Shown: positions 41,851 to 50,124 of the stretch, piece by piece
Layout: the number at the start of each line of letters is the position of its first letter
Numbering within the stretch: the first letter of the stretch is position 1
Origin: Kaistia geumhonensis
Lineage (GTDB): Bacteria > Pseudomonadota > Alphaproteobacteria > Rhizobiales > Kaistiaceae
DNA length: 64,000 nt
Direction of reading: 5' to 3'
Assembly: GCF_030815145.1 (NCBI RefSeq)
Contig: NZ_JAUSWJ010000001.1
Coordinates: 3,834,501 to 3,898,500, forward strand
Position numbers and translations under genes: made by a program
The notes under the pieces: model-generated
Seen by the model: only the letters and a program-made list of their open reading frames with translations
What the model was told of the DNA's origin: nothing
Databases searched by the model: none

Positions 41851-41903
41851 TCGGCGCTGCGCGGCTCTTGCGCCACCGGCTGCCTTCGTCCATCCTCACG
41901 TCA

Positions 41904-41993
41904 TTCCGAGGGGTGTTCGCCGACGCGAGCTGAGATGGCCTGGGGCCGAACCCTTAGAACCTGATCCGGGTCATGCCGGCGAAGGGACGGGAA
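41904..41993 (+). ncRNA. TPP riboswitch (THI element)
   Basis: All core elements are in order: closing stem TTCCG / CGGGAA, GGGGTG, the CTGAGA pyrimidine-sensing box (41930-41935), the ACCCTTAGAACCTGATC segment (41950-41966) and the closing GGCGAAGGGA. TPP binding normally switches off thiamin synthesis or transport genes. The downstream gene encodes a ThiX-type permease, as expected. An ATG at 41973 lies inside this element and should not be taken as the translation start. Confidence 0.95.
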
Positions 41994-42053
41994 GGCTTCA
42001 GCCAGACGGCTCGTTCGCATCCGCATGGTCCGGTCTCTTTGGGGATCGGCCGC

Positions 42054-42842
42054 TTGGCTTTCGCACGACAACTGCCAACTGTTCTGCCATCGCTCCTGCG
42101 CGGCCTCGCGATCGCGGCTGCGCTCGTCGCGCTCTGGCAGGCGGTCGTGGTGATCTTCGCGCCGCCGCCCTTCATGCTGCCGCCGCCGGCACGGGTCTGG
42201 CAGGCGCTCGTCAATCGTCCCGAACTCTGGCTTCGCGACGCGCCGACGACGCTCGCCGAGTCGGTCATCGGGCTCGTCGCCGGTGCCGTTACCGGCGTGC
42301 TGCTCGCCCTGCTGATGTTGCGCCTGCCGCTGCTCGGCCGCGTGCTGATGCCGGTCCTCGTGGTGACGCAGGCCTTTCCCGTCTTCGCGATCGCGCCGCT
42401 GCTCGTCCTCTGGTTCGGATTCGGCATCGGGTCCAAGATCGTCATGGCGACGATCGCCATCTTCTTTCCGGTCGCGTCGGCCTTTCATGACGGGCTGACG
42501 AGGACCGACGAAAGCCTGCTCGATCTCGGCCGGCTCTATCGCGCAGGACGCGGCCAGGAACTCCTGCTGCTGCGCTTGCCTTCTGCGCTGCCCGCGCTCG
42601 CCTCGGGACTGCGCGTCGCCGCCGTCTATGCGCCGGTCGGCGCGCTGATCGGCGAATGGGTCGGCGCATCGGCGGGGCTCGGCTATGCGATGCTCATGGC
42701 CAATGGCCGCGCGCAGACGGATGTCGTCTTCGCCGCGCTGGCGCTGCTCGCCGCCATGGCGCTGCTGCTGCGCGCCGCCGTCGTCGCTCTCACCCGCCAC
42801 ATCGCGCCCTGGGCGCCGGAAACACAGGTCTCGTTCCGATGA
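42054..42842 (+). CDS. thiX: ABC transporter permease, ThiX-like (HMP/thiamin-precursor uptake)
   Basis: About 262 residues if translation begins at TTG 42054 (GGGGATC upstream); the open frame continues to an ATG at 41973 that lies within the TPP riboswitch, so the exact start is uncertain. Six membrane segments and the docking-loop region LGRLYRAGRGQELLLLRLPSALP identify a BPD_transp_1 permease of the SsuC/ThiX group. Control by a TPP riboswitch and the following ThiY-type receptor indicate uptake of hydroxymethylpyrimidine or a related thiamin precursor. Confidence 0.85.
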   Translation: MAFARQLPTVLPSLLRGLAIAAALVALWQAVVVIFAPPPFMLPPPARVWQALVNRPELWLRDAPTTLAESVIGLVAGAVTGVLLALLMLRLPLLGRVLMPVLVVTQAFPVFAIAPLLVLWFGFGIGSKIVMATIAIFFPVASAFHDGLTRTDESLLDLGRLYRAGRGQELLLLRLPSALPALASGLRVAAVYAPVGALIGEWVGASAGLGYAMLMANGRAQTDVVFAALALLAAMALLLRAAVVALTRHIAPWAPETQVSFR

Positions 42843-42853
42843 GGAGATATTCG

Positions 42854-43798
42854 ATGAATGCCGCCTTGAGGCGCGCCGCGCTGGCGCTCGCGCTCGTTCT
42901 TTCCGCCGCCGAGGCGCATGCCGCCGACAAGCTGACGGTGCTGCTGGACTGGTTCGTCAATCCCGACCATGCGCCGCTGGTCATCGCCAAGGAGAAGGGG
43001 CTCTTCGCCTCCCGCGATCTCGACGTCGAGCTGGTCGCGCCCTCGGATGCCAGCGCGCCGCCGCGGCTGGTCGCCGCCGGCCAGGCCGACATCGCCGTCA
43101 CCTATCAGCCCGACCTGATGCTGAACGTGAAGGAGAGCCTGCCGTTGACCCGCGTCGGCACGCTGATCGAGACTCCGCTCAATTGCCTGATCGTACTCAA
43201 GGACGGGCCGATCAAAACCCTCGCCGACCTCAAGGGCAGGAAGGTCAGCTATTCGGTCGCCAGCCTGCAGGAGGCCTATATCGGCGCCATTCTCGGCTCG
43301 GCCGGTCTCACGGCCAAGGATGTCGAGATGGTCAACGTCAACTTCAACCTGACCACGGCGCTGATGTCGGGACAGGTCGATGCGGTCATCGACGGCTATC
43401 GTAATTTCGAGCTGACCCAGCTCGCGATCGAGGGCAAGCCCGGCATCGCCTTCTATCCGGAGGAGCACGGCGTGCCGCCTTATGACGAGCTGATCTATGT
43501 GACGAAGACCGACCGCGCCAAGGACCCGGCCGTCGCGCGCTTCGTCGCCGCGGTCGAGGAGGCAACGATCTTCATGACCAATCATCCCGAGGAGGCGTGG
43601 CAGATCTTCGTCAAGGCGCATCCCGATCTCGACGACCGGCTGAACCGTACGGCCTTCTCCGATACGCTGCCGCGCTTCGCCAAGCGCCCGGCGGCGCTGG
43701 ATCCCGGCCGCTACGACCGGTTCGCCGCCTTCCTGAAGGAGCGCGGACTGATCGACACGATCCCGCCCGTCGAGAGCTACGCCATCGCGCCTCGGTGA
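42854..43798 (+). CDS. thiY: ABC transporter binding protein, ThiY-like (thiamin pyrimidine precursor)
   Basis: 314 residues with a signal peptide (NAALRRAALALALVLSAAEAHA). The mature start LTVLLDWFVNPDHAPLVIAKEKGLF is the hallmark of ThiY/NMT1 receptors for HMP-type pyrimidines. AGGAG lies 7 nt before the ATG at 42854; a nearer-in-frame ATG at 42839 overlaps the permease stop. The gene ends 3 nt from the convergent cyclase gene. No ThiZ-type ATPase gene accompanies thiX and thiY. Confidence 0.9.
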   Translation: MNAALRRAALALALVLSAAEAHAADKLTVLLDWFVNPDHAPLVIAKEKGLFASRDLDVELVAPSDASAPPRLVAAGQADIAVTYQPDLMLNVKESLPLTRVGTLIETPLNCLIVLKDGPIKTLADLKGRKVSYSVASLQEAYIGAILGSAGLTAKDVEMVNVNFNLTTALMSGQVDAVIDGYRNFELTQLAIEGKPGIAFYPEEHGVPPYDELIYVTKTDRAKDPAVARFVAAVEEATIFMTNHPEEAWQIFVKAHPDLDDRLNRTAFSDTLPRFAKRPAALDPGRYDRFAAFLKERGLIDTIPPVESYAIAPR

Positions 43799-43801
43799 GC
43801 G

Positions 43802-45613
43802 CTAGCCCTCGGGCAGTCCGGCGAGGCGGAGGCCCTCGAGATAGCGGTCGAGGTCGGCGCCGCCGAGATTGTGGACGGCGCGCCTGACCTCGGCGATTGT
43901 CATGCCGGGACGGTCGTTCAACAGCCTCGAGACGGCGGCGCGCGCCTGCGCGAGGTCGCCGCCGAGTGCGGCCGACGTCGCGAGCAGGCGATAGGCCCAG
44001 ATCATGCCGGGGCGGGCGTCGATCGCCTGGCGCGCCTCGCGCGCCGCCTGGGCATAGTCGCCGAGCAGGAACAGGCAGGTCGCCATGCCCGCATAGGCAT
44101 TGAAACGGATCGGGTCGTCGGGACTGATGAGGATCGCGCGCCGGAGGCTGGCGAGACCCTCGCGCGGCTCGCCGGAATAGGCCTGGATGAAGCCGAGTCG
44201 CGTCCAGGCCCAGGCGAGTGTCGGATCGAGTGCCAGCGCCCGCTCGATGAACACGCGGGCGCGCGACTGGTCGACGCTCAGGATCGAATGCGTGGCGCCG
44301 ATCATCGTATAGACGAGCGCGTCGGGCTCGCCGGCTTCCGCCGCCTTCTCGGCCAGCGCCAGGGCCAGCTGCTTGTCCCGCTCGACATCGTCCGACCAGA
44401 GATAGGTGACCTCCTGACTGAGGCACCAGGCCTTGAGCCCGAGCGCCTGGCCCGAGCGGGGGTCCGAGGCCAGCGCTTCGTCGAGCAGGCGCAGCGCGAT
44501 GGCGTTGTCCTCGCGACGATGCGCCCAGAAGTGGGGCATCGCCTTCAGCACGAGGTCATGCGCGCGGATATGGTCGCCGTCCTTGCGCCGGGCGCGCTCG
44601 ATCTCGGCGCTGCGAATGGCGGAATGCAGCGCGCCTGCGATCTGCATCGCCACCTCGTCCTGCAGGGCGAAGGGATCGTCGAGCGTCCCCTCCGTCCGGC
44701 CCGACCACAGATGCGTCCCCGTCCCGGCGTCGATCAGCTGCGCCGTGACGCGCAGTCGCGCCCCGGCCCGCCGCACGCTTCCCTCGACGACGTAGCGTAC
44801 GCCGAGGTCGCGGGAGAGGGTGCGGATATCGGCCGCGCGGCCCTTGTACTGGAAGGCGGAATTGCGCGCGATGACGCGTACGGATCGAACATGCGCCAGG
44901 GTTGCGGTCGTCTCCTCGGCGATGCCGTCGGCGATGCTGTCGCAACTGCGGTCTGACGAGATGTCGTCGAAGGGCAGCACGACGATCAGCGGCCGCTGGT
45001 CCTCCTGCGGCTCGGCCGCGATGCCTGGAAGCGCCAGGACGCCCGGCGTCAGCATCTGGTTCTGCGTCGGCTGGACATCCGGGAGCGTGCGGCCCGGCGG
45101 CACCCAGAACCAGGCCTCGACCGGGTAGGGGACGCTGCGCAGCATCAGGAAGCCGACCGGCTTGAAGGCAGAGGCCGGCTCCCCGAGAAGCTGCCAGCGG
45201 ACGGAATGGGTGATCGCGATGCCACCGGGCGGAGCTGCCGCCTGGAGCCGCATCGCAAAACCGATGGCTGCGCCGAAGCGATCGTCGTCCGAGAGGATGA
45301 CATCGGCGAGAACAACCGCCGCCCGGACCTCGATCTTCGGCCGGTCCGGCGCCGCGTTGCGCTCGGCCATGGCGGTCTGGAACGCCATGCACCACTCGAT
45401 CGCATCGAGGACGCTGGGAAATTCCACGAGTCCGCCATCGCCCATCATCTTGATGATGTGGGCACCGAACTTGATGAGCGTCGGCCGGACGAGAGTCTTG
45501 TAGATCGCACGCATCTCGCGAAGCGTGCCGAGTTCGTCCTGCTGGACGAGCTCCGAATATCCGACCATGTCCAGCGCGGCGATCACCGTGAGCCGACGAC
45601 GCGGGCGCGCCAT
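43802..45613 (-). CDS. Class III adenylate/guanylate cyclase with TPR region
   Basis: 603 residues. The N-terminal cyclase domain (about 5-165) has LDMVGYSELVQQD and the metal-binding MMGDGGLVEFPS, with IRVRAAV-like elements represented by EVRAAVVLADV. A middle part (about 205-330; LIVVLPFDDISSDRSCDSIADGIAEE) is the domain often found between such cyclases and TPRs. About six TPR-like repeats fill 340-600. This architecture is common in Hyphomicrobiales, where some members are active cyclases and others are not. No transmembrane segment is evident. It is convergent with thiY. Confidence 0.88.
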   Translation of the reverse strand: MARPRRRLTVIAALDMVGYSELVQQDELGTLREMRAIYKTLVRPTLIKFGAHIIKMMGDGGLVEFPSVLDAIEWCMAFQTAMAERNAAPDRPKIEVRAAVVLADVILSDDDRFGAAIGFAMRLQAAAPPGGIAITHSVRWQLLGEPASAFKPVGFLMLRSVPYPVEAWFWVPPGRTLPDVQPTQNQMLTPGVLALPGIAAEPQEDQRPLIVVLPFDDISSDRSCDSIADGIAEETTATLAHVRSVRVIARNSAFQYKGRAADIRTLSRDLGVRYVVEGSVRRAGARLRVTAQLIDAGTGTHLWSGRTEGTLDDPFALQDEVAMQIAGALHSAIRSAEIERARRKDGDHIRAHDLVLKAMPHFWAHRREDNAIALRLLDEALASDPRSGQALGLKAWCLSQEVTYLWSDDVERDKQLALALAEKAAEAGEPDALVYTMIGATHSILSVDQSRARVFIERALALDPTLAWAWTRLGFIQAYSGEPREGLASLRRAILISPDDPIRFNAYAGMATCLFLLGDYAQAAREARQAIDARPGMIWAYRLLATSAALGGDLAQARAAVSRLLNDRPGMTIAEVRRAVHNLGGADLDRYLEGLRLAGLPEG

Positions 45614-45725
45614 GATCCGTTTCCGATTTTCGCGGGAGCGGACTGTGACTCATGTGTCGCAACAGGACAAGCGCGACCGGGGTCGATTTCAAGCCCGATC
45701 ACGGAGATGTCAGACAGGTTAACGG

Positions 45726-46646
45726 CTAGGCGCCGGCTGCCTCCAGTTCGTCGTCGCCGCCATGGCCGCGCTCGAGTTCGCGCGCGCCGCGCTTGACGGC
45801 CTTCTGCACCTTCTCGAAGGCGCGCACCTCGATCTGGCGGACGCGCTCGCGGCTGACGCCGAACTCGCTCGACAATTCCTCGAGCGTGATCGGCTCCTCG
45901 GCGAGGCGGCGCGCCTCGAAGATGCGGCGTTCGCGGTCGTTGAGCACGCCCATGGCGTCCTTCAGGAGCTTGCGGCGGTTGTCCGCCTCCTCCTGATTGG
46001 CGAGCACGGTCTCCTGGTCTTCACTGTCGTCGACCAGCCAGTCCTGCCACTCGCCGCCCTCGGCATCGGCGCGCAGCGGCGCGTTCAGCGAGGTGTCGCC
46101 GCCGAGTCGGCGATTCATCGAGATGACGTCCTCATTGGTGACGCCGAGCTTGGTCGCGATCTGCTGAACCTGGTCCGGGCGAAGATCGCCCTCGTCGAGC
46201 GCCTGGATCTGGCTCTTCATCTTGCGAAGGTTGAAGAACAGGCGCTTCTGGTTCGCCGTGGTGCCCATCTTCACGAGGCTCCACGAGCGCAGGATGTATT
46301 CCTGGATCGAGGCCTTGATCCACCACATGGCATAGGTCGCGAGGCGGAAGCCCTTTTCGGGCTCGAACCGCTTCACAGCCTGCATGAGGCCGACATTCCC
46401 TTCCGAGATTACTTCGCCGATCGGAAGGCCGTAGCCGCGATAGCCCATGGCGATCTTGGCCACGAGACGCAGATGGCTCGTCACCAGCCGATGGGCGGCG
46501 TTCCTGTCGTCATGCTCCCGATAAGCCTTGGCGAGCATGTATTCCTCGTCGGGGGCGAGCATCGGAAAGCGCCGGATCTCGTCGAGATAGCGCGAAAGAC
46601 CGGCCTCGCCCGAGGCGATGACCGGCAGAGAAGCTTTGGCAGCCAT
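45726..46646 (-). CDS. rpoH: RNA polymerase heat-shock sigma factor RpoH
   Basis: 306 residues. Sigma-70 region 2 carries SEGNVGLMQAVKRFEPEKGFRLATYAMWWIKASIQEYILRSWSLVK in pieces (the RpoH box QKRLFFNLRK follows at about 138), and region 4.2 ends with LSSEFGVSRERVRQIEVRAFEKVQ. The QRKLFFNLR-type RpoH box is diagnostic for sigma-32. GGAAAGGGGG precedes the ATG at 46646; an upstream in-frame extension to 46703 is not needed. Many Hyphomicrobiales have two or more RpoH paralogs, so this could be rpoH1 or rpoH2. Confidence 0.95.
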   Translation of the reverse strand: MAAKASLPVIASGEAGLSRYLDEIRRFPMLAPDEEYMLAKAYREHDDRNAAHRLVTSHLRLVAKIAMGYRGYGLPIGEVISEGNVGLMQAVKRFEPEKGFRLATYAMWWIKASIQEYILRSWSLVKMGTTANQKRLFFNLRKMKSQIQALDEGDLRPDQVQQIATKLGVTNEDVISMNRRLGGDTSLNAPLRADAEGGEWQDWLVDDSEDQETVLANQEEADNRRKLLKDAMGVLNDRERRIFEARRLAEEPITLEELSSEFGVSRERVRQIEVRAFEKVQKAVKRGARELERGHGGDDELEAAGA

Positions 46647-46767
46647 GAAGACCCCCTTTCCTTGTCGGCGTCGCCTCCAGGCCGACGCCGAATGCGGCCG
46701 CAACGGCCCGCATGGTCCTATATGGGGATCAAATCCAGCGAAAACAGGGCTGTTCCGCCCCGATTCA

Positions 46768-47790
46768 TCACAACGCCTTGAAGCCCTCGATGAGTTCCGC
46801 GAGATCTTCAGGCGGCTCTGACTCGAAGCGCAGCGTCTCGCCGGTCAGCGGATGTTCGAAGCCGAGCAGCCAGGCATGCAGCGCCTGGCGCTGGAAACCG
46901 CCCACCTCGTCCCCGAGCGGCTCCGGCAGGCGGTGCACCTTGGTCTGGAAGCCCTTGCCGTAGTCGGGATCGCCGATGAGCGGATGGCCGAGCGCGGCCA
47001 TGTGGACGCGGATCTGGTGCGTGCGGCCTGTCTCGAGCCGAAGGTCGACGAGGCTGGCGATCGGCGCGCTCGCCGGGCCGTAGCTCTCCTCCACCGTGTA
47101 ATGCGTGATCGCCTCCTTGCCGCCCTGCTTGACGATCGCCATGCGCTGGCGGTTCGTCGGCGAGCGGCCGAGCGGAGCGTCGACGAGGCCATAGGGGAGG
47201 GAGGGCACGCCCCACACGAGTGCGAGATAGCCGCGCTCGAGGGGGCCGGTGCGGCCATGATCGGCGAACTGTGCGGCGAGGCCCTGATGGGCGCGGTCGG
47301 TCTTGGCGACGACGATCAGCCCCGAAGTTCCCTTGTCGAGGCGGTGAACGATGCCGGGCCGCTTCACGCCGCCGATGCCGGAGAGGCTGTCGCCGCAATG
47401 GGCGATCAGCGCGTTCACCAGCGTACCGGTCCAGTTGCCGGCGCCTGGATGCACCACAAGGCCTGCCGGCTTGTCGATCACGATCAGGGCTTCGTCCTCG
47501 AAGACGATGTCGAGCGGGATGTCCTCGCCCTCGGGCTCGGCCGGCTCCGCCTCCGGCACCGACAGCTGGACGACGTCGCCCGAATTGACCGGCTTTTTCG
47601 CCTCGACTATGGTCGCGCCGCCGATGGCGACATGGCCGCTCTCGATCAATGCCTTGATGCGGCTGCGGCTCAGCGTGTCGATCCGGGACGCGAGCCACGC
47701 ATCGAGGCGCCTGCCCGCCGCCTCCGGCTCGACCACGAGGTCGACGATTTCCTCGCCGTCATCCTGGCCGTCGTCCTGAAGGTCGTTCAT
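46768..47790 (-). CDS. rluD: Ribosomal large subunit pseudouridine synthase, RluD family
   Basis: 340 residues. An N-terminal S4 RNA-binding domain (about 17-80; RRLDAWLASRIDTLSRSRIKALIESGHV) precedes the pseudouridine synthase domain (about 90-320). The catalytic Asp is in VHRLDKGTSGLIVVAK, and RLETGRTHQIRVHMAALGHPLIGD is also conserved. It modifies uridines in helix 69 of 23S rRNA. It lies upstream of rpoH on the same strand (121-nt gap), a common pairing in Hyphomicrobiales. Its start codon overlaps, on the opposite strand, that of the next gene. Confidence 0.95.
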   Translation of the reverse strand: MNDLQDDGQDDGEEIVDLVVEPEAAGRRLDAWLASRIDTLSRSRIKALIESGHVAIGGATIVEAKKPVNSGDVVQLSVPEAEPAEPEGEDIPLDIVFEDEALIVIDKPAGLVVHPGAGNWTGTLVNALIAHCGDSLSGIGGVKRPGIVHRLDKGTSGLIVVAKTDRAHQGLAAQFADHGRTGPLERGYLALVWGVPSLPYGLVDAPLGRSPTNRQRMAIVKQGGKEAITHYTVEESYGPASAPIASLVDLRLETGRTHQIRVHMAALGHPLIGDPDYGKGFQTKVHRLPEPLGDEVGGFQRQALHAWLLGFEHPLTGETLRFESEPPEDLAELIEGFKAL

Positions 47791-48208
47791 GCTTCGCGCT
47801 TCTTCCCGTCACGTGTCCATGCCGCGCCGTCCGCTCGACGACGACGATGATGCCGACGAGGTCCCGCTCGATCCGGCGGTCGAGCGCATCCGCCAGCGGC
47901 TGAAGCGCCTCATCGTCATTTCGAGCGCCACGCTCCTGGTGGGGCTCGGCGCCGTGCTCGTCGCCGTCATCTACAAGATCGGCCGCGCCGAGGACAAGGC
48001 CGTGCTCGCGACACAGTCGGGCGAGGCGGTGATCACCGGCGCGCTTCCGGCCGGGGCAACGTTGCTCGCAACCGCTCTCGACGGGCGGCTGATGGCATTG
48101 ACCTTCTCGGAGGCGGGCAGTCTTCGCGTCGTCGTCGTCGATCTCTCGACCGGCGCCGTCGTCCGCCGTGCCCGCCTCTCCGAGGCGCCTCCGGTCAGCG
48201 CGCAGTGA
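47789..48208 (+). CDS. DUF6476-type membrane protein
   Basis: 139 residues from ATG 47789 (GAAGG upstream), or 129 from ATG 47819. An acidic N-terminus (LDDDDDADEVPLDP) leads to one TM segment (about 40-62) and a C-terminal domain with the pattern LPAGATLLATALDGRLMALTF ... VVVVDLSTGAVVRRARL. Small proteins of this type lie head to head with rluD in many Hyphomicrobiales and are annotated DUF6476. No function is known. If the first ATG is used, it and rluD share the palindrome CATG as their start codons. Confidence 0.75.
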   Translation: MLRASSRHVSMPRRPLDDDDDADEVPLDPAVERIRQRLKRLIVISSATLLVGLGAVLVAVIYKIGRAEDKAVLATQSGEAVITGALPAGATLLATALDGRLMALTFSEAGSLRVVVVDLSTGAVVRRARLSEAPPVSAQ

Positions 48209-48292
48209 AGTTGTCCACTGCGGCGTGACGCATGTGCTTGCCAAGCGCGGGCGCGTTCGCTATATCGCGGGTCGTCGCCATCGGCGGCCCGC

Positions 48293-48367
48293 GCGCCCAT
48301 CGTCTAGCGGTCAGGACGTCGCCCTCTCACGGCGAAAACCGGGGTTCGATTCCCCGTGGGCGCGCCA
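48293..48367 (+). tRNA. tRNA-Glu (anticodon CTC)
   Basis: A 75-nt cloverleaf with CCA encoded. The acceptor stem is GCGCCCA / TGGGCGC with discriminator G. The anticodon arm TCGCC-CTCTCAC-GGCGA gives anticodon CTC, reading GAG. The T arm has GGTTCGATTCC. No integrase or repeated 3' end is seen nearby. Confidence 0.96.
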
Positions 48368-48397
48368 AAACTTTGTCGATATTTGTTGAAGTTTGTT

Positions 48398-48421
48398 CCA
48401 GTTCTGTCGCTGCAGAACTGG
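48398..48421 (+). terminator. Perfect hairpin downstream of tRNA-Glu
   Basis: Nine-base-pair stem CCAGTTCTG / CAGAACTGG with a 6-nt loop, 30 nt after the tRNA. No T-run follows. It may be a processing signal or a factor-assisted terminator. The remainder up to 48560 shows nothing recognisable. Confidence 0.5.
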
Positions 48422-48560
48422 CGGCCTGCGCATGCAGGTGCAGCCTCCCGCGACCCCGCGACCCCGCGAACGGCCCTTCGGGCAGCGGCCGCCAGCCGGT
48501 CGTGACGGACCGGTTGCCGGGCGCCCCAGCCTGACTGTCGCGACCGAGCGGCGGTTCGGC

Positions 48561-48785
48561 CTATCGGGCGGCGGCGGGCTTTGCCTTGGCTGCGGCGCGG
48601 CGCGGCTTCTTCACCGGAGGCGGCGCGGCGGCTTCCTGAGCCAGGCGGGCGGCCTTGAGGCGCGCCGTCTTGGCGACGCGGGCCGCGGTTTCCTCGGCCA
48701 TGATCGCCTGGGCGATCTCGGTGGTCTGGTCCGCCTTGACGATCGCCTTGGGGCGGAACAGCTCGGCGGTTGCCTTCTTCGACAT
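48561..48785 (-). CDS. Small basic hypothetical protein
   Basis: 74 residues. A conserved-looking N-terminal half (SKKATAELFRPKAIVKADQ, ending in ...TTEIAQAIMAEE) is followed by a Lys/Arg/Ala-rich tail (KKPRRAAAKAKPAAAR) resembling nucleic-acid-binding tails. GAGGAGACC before the ATG at 48785 is a good ribosome binding site. I do not recognise a family. It lies between tRNA-Glu and the cold-shock gene. Confidence 0.65.
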   Translation of the reverse strand: MSKKATAELFRPKAIVKADQTTEIAQAIMAEETAARVAKTARLKAARLAQEAAAPPPVKKPRRAAAKAKPAAAR

Positions 48786-48889
48786 GACTGGTCTCCTCAA
48801 AAGCAAAAACGGCCGGGCAAGCCCGACCGTTTCAACGGCTTCAGATCAGCGCCAGTACATCCGTGGTCGCGATCGAAGCGCTATCTCGT

Positions 48890-49099
48890 TCAGGCGGCGC
48901 TGAGATTCTCGGCGGCCTGCTTACCCGAGCGGGCGTCGCGCACGAGGTCGAAGCTGATCTTCTGACCCTCGACGAGGCTGCGCATGCCGGCACGCTCGAC
49001 AGCCGTGGCATGCACGAACACGTCCGGCTGGCCGCCGCCCTGCTCGATGAAACCAAAACCCTTGGCCGTATTGAAAAACTTCACTGTTCCGGTAGCCAT
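48890..49099 (-). CDS. Cold-shock domain protein (CspA family)
   Basis: 69 residues, one cold-shock domain. RNP-1 is KGFGFIEQ and RNP-2 is VFVHATAV, both single-stranded nucleic-acid-binding motifs. Such proteins act as RNA chaperones. The leader to the likely promoter at about 49240 is near 140 nt, long as usual for cold-shock genes. The family has many paralogs per rhizobial genome, so I give no symbol. Confidence 0.95.
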   Translation of the reverse strand: MATGTVKFFNTAKGFGFIEQGGGQPDVFVHATAVERAGMRSLVEGQKISFDLVRDARSGKQAAENLSAA

Positions 49100-49236
49100 G
49101 ACGATATCCTTTCAAATCGACACAGTTGATCATCACCCCGTCTCGCGACCGGGCGGCTCAGCTCACGAATTTGGAAAAGAAGATCGGCAAAGGCTCGAAG
49201 GCCGTAGCAATGTTCGTCAACAAGTTCGACTTCCCA

Positions 49237-49265
49237 CATATAGGCGAAGTGGAACGTGAAAACAA
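49237..49265 (-). promoter_or_regulatory. Candidate promoter of the cold-shock gene
   Basis: On the minus strand, TTGTTT, 17 nt, then TATATG. The predicted start of transcription gives a leader of about 130 nt before the cold-shock ATG. The region 49100-49441 otherwise contains no gene. Confidence 0.35.
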
Positions 49266-49441
49266 TGCACTCCGGCGCAATAGGGAAAATAACATCGCCT
49301 GATGCCGGAAAAAGTTCCCGCAGCGTTGAATTATCGTGCCCAGGCGCGCATCCTCGAAACACCGTCGGCAGGCGATCATCGAGGCGCCGGCGGCTGAGAG
49401 TCACGCTCGGCTCCCGCCTTGCCAAAGGAGAGGAGCGGAAC

Positions 49442-49705
49442 TTGCCAGCAATCCTGAAGCCCAATCCCGGCCTCTATGAAGACGGCGAGCTCGTGGCGAT
49501 GGCCGTCCTGCTCGAGTCGCTCTGCGAAGAGATCCTGCTCCGGCGCGGACCAGCCGCGATCGATGTCGACGAACTGAGAACCGGCATCGCCGAGATCATC
49601 CTCCGCCTGCAACGGTCTGCGATCCAGGAGCCCGTGTCACTGCGGGATGCCGTCCTCCGCGAGGTCGGCCTTCGCAAGGATACGGACGGGACCCTGGCGG
49701 CCTGA
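49442..49705 (+). CDS. Small hypothetical protein
   Basis: 87 residues if begun at TTG 49442, which is preceded by a strong AAAGGAGAGGAG. The composition is balanced and helical (AVLLESLCEEILLRRG, DVDELRTGIAEIILRLQRSA). The frame is open further upstream, but that part overlaps the cold-shock promoter and is Arg-rich, so I do not include it. No family recognised; possibly a small regulatory or adaptor protein. Confidence 0.5.
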   Translation: MPAILKPNPGLYEDGELVAMAVLLESLCEEILLRRGPAAIDVDELRTGIAEIILRLQRSAIQEPVSLRDAVLREVGLRKDTDGTLAA

Positions 49706-49868
49706 TTCCGCCGCAGCCGAGCCAGATGTTCTGTCTCATTCGGCATTCACTCCGACGGCACAGGCGGTCCCTCGGATGCGGTCCGTTCGGAGAATTTAGG
49801 GAAACAATCGCGTCCGAAGCGCTTGAGAGGTGGGAAACCTTTCTCAGTCTGCGCGGGGACGCATCCCA

Positions 49869-50099
49869 ATGTCGGACGACGAGCTTCACAGGCTGCTCGC
49901 GCAGGCTCTCATCGAACTGGCCGAGGGGAGCACGTCTTCCTACGAACTGCTGGCGCTCGCCCGCCGGCTCAATCCCGACACGCCGCAGTCGGCGCTGCGC
50001 CAGGCGATGCTGCTCGCCGCCTCGGAGACGTCGGCCTCATCACCCGAAAGCGGCGAACTGCTCCGTTCGACTGCGTTCTGGCTCGACCCCGACGATTGA
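49869..50099 (+). CDS. Small hypothetical protein
   Basis: 76 residues: SDDELHRLLAQALIELAEG, then RLNPDTPQSALRQAMLLAASE, a mostly helical acidic protein ending in LDPDD. The start at 49869 was chosen because residues before it are not protein-like. Only a weak ribosome binding site is visible. It ends 26 nt from the stop of the convergent histidine kinase gene. No known family. Confidence 0.45.
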   Translation: MSDDELHRLLAQALIELAEGSTSSYELLALARRLNPDTPQSALRQAMLLAASETSASSPESGELLRSTAFWLDPDD

Positions 50100-50124
50100 C
50101 CGGTGCCGTAGCCCAGCTGTTCGA

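Noticed and set aside
48293-50100. tRNA-Glu as an integration site for a genomic island
   Set aside because: No integrase, no repeat of the tRNA 3' end and no mobility gene; small unknown genes alone are not enough.
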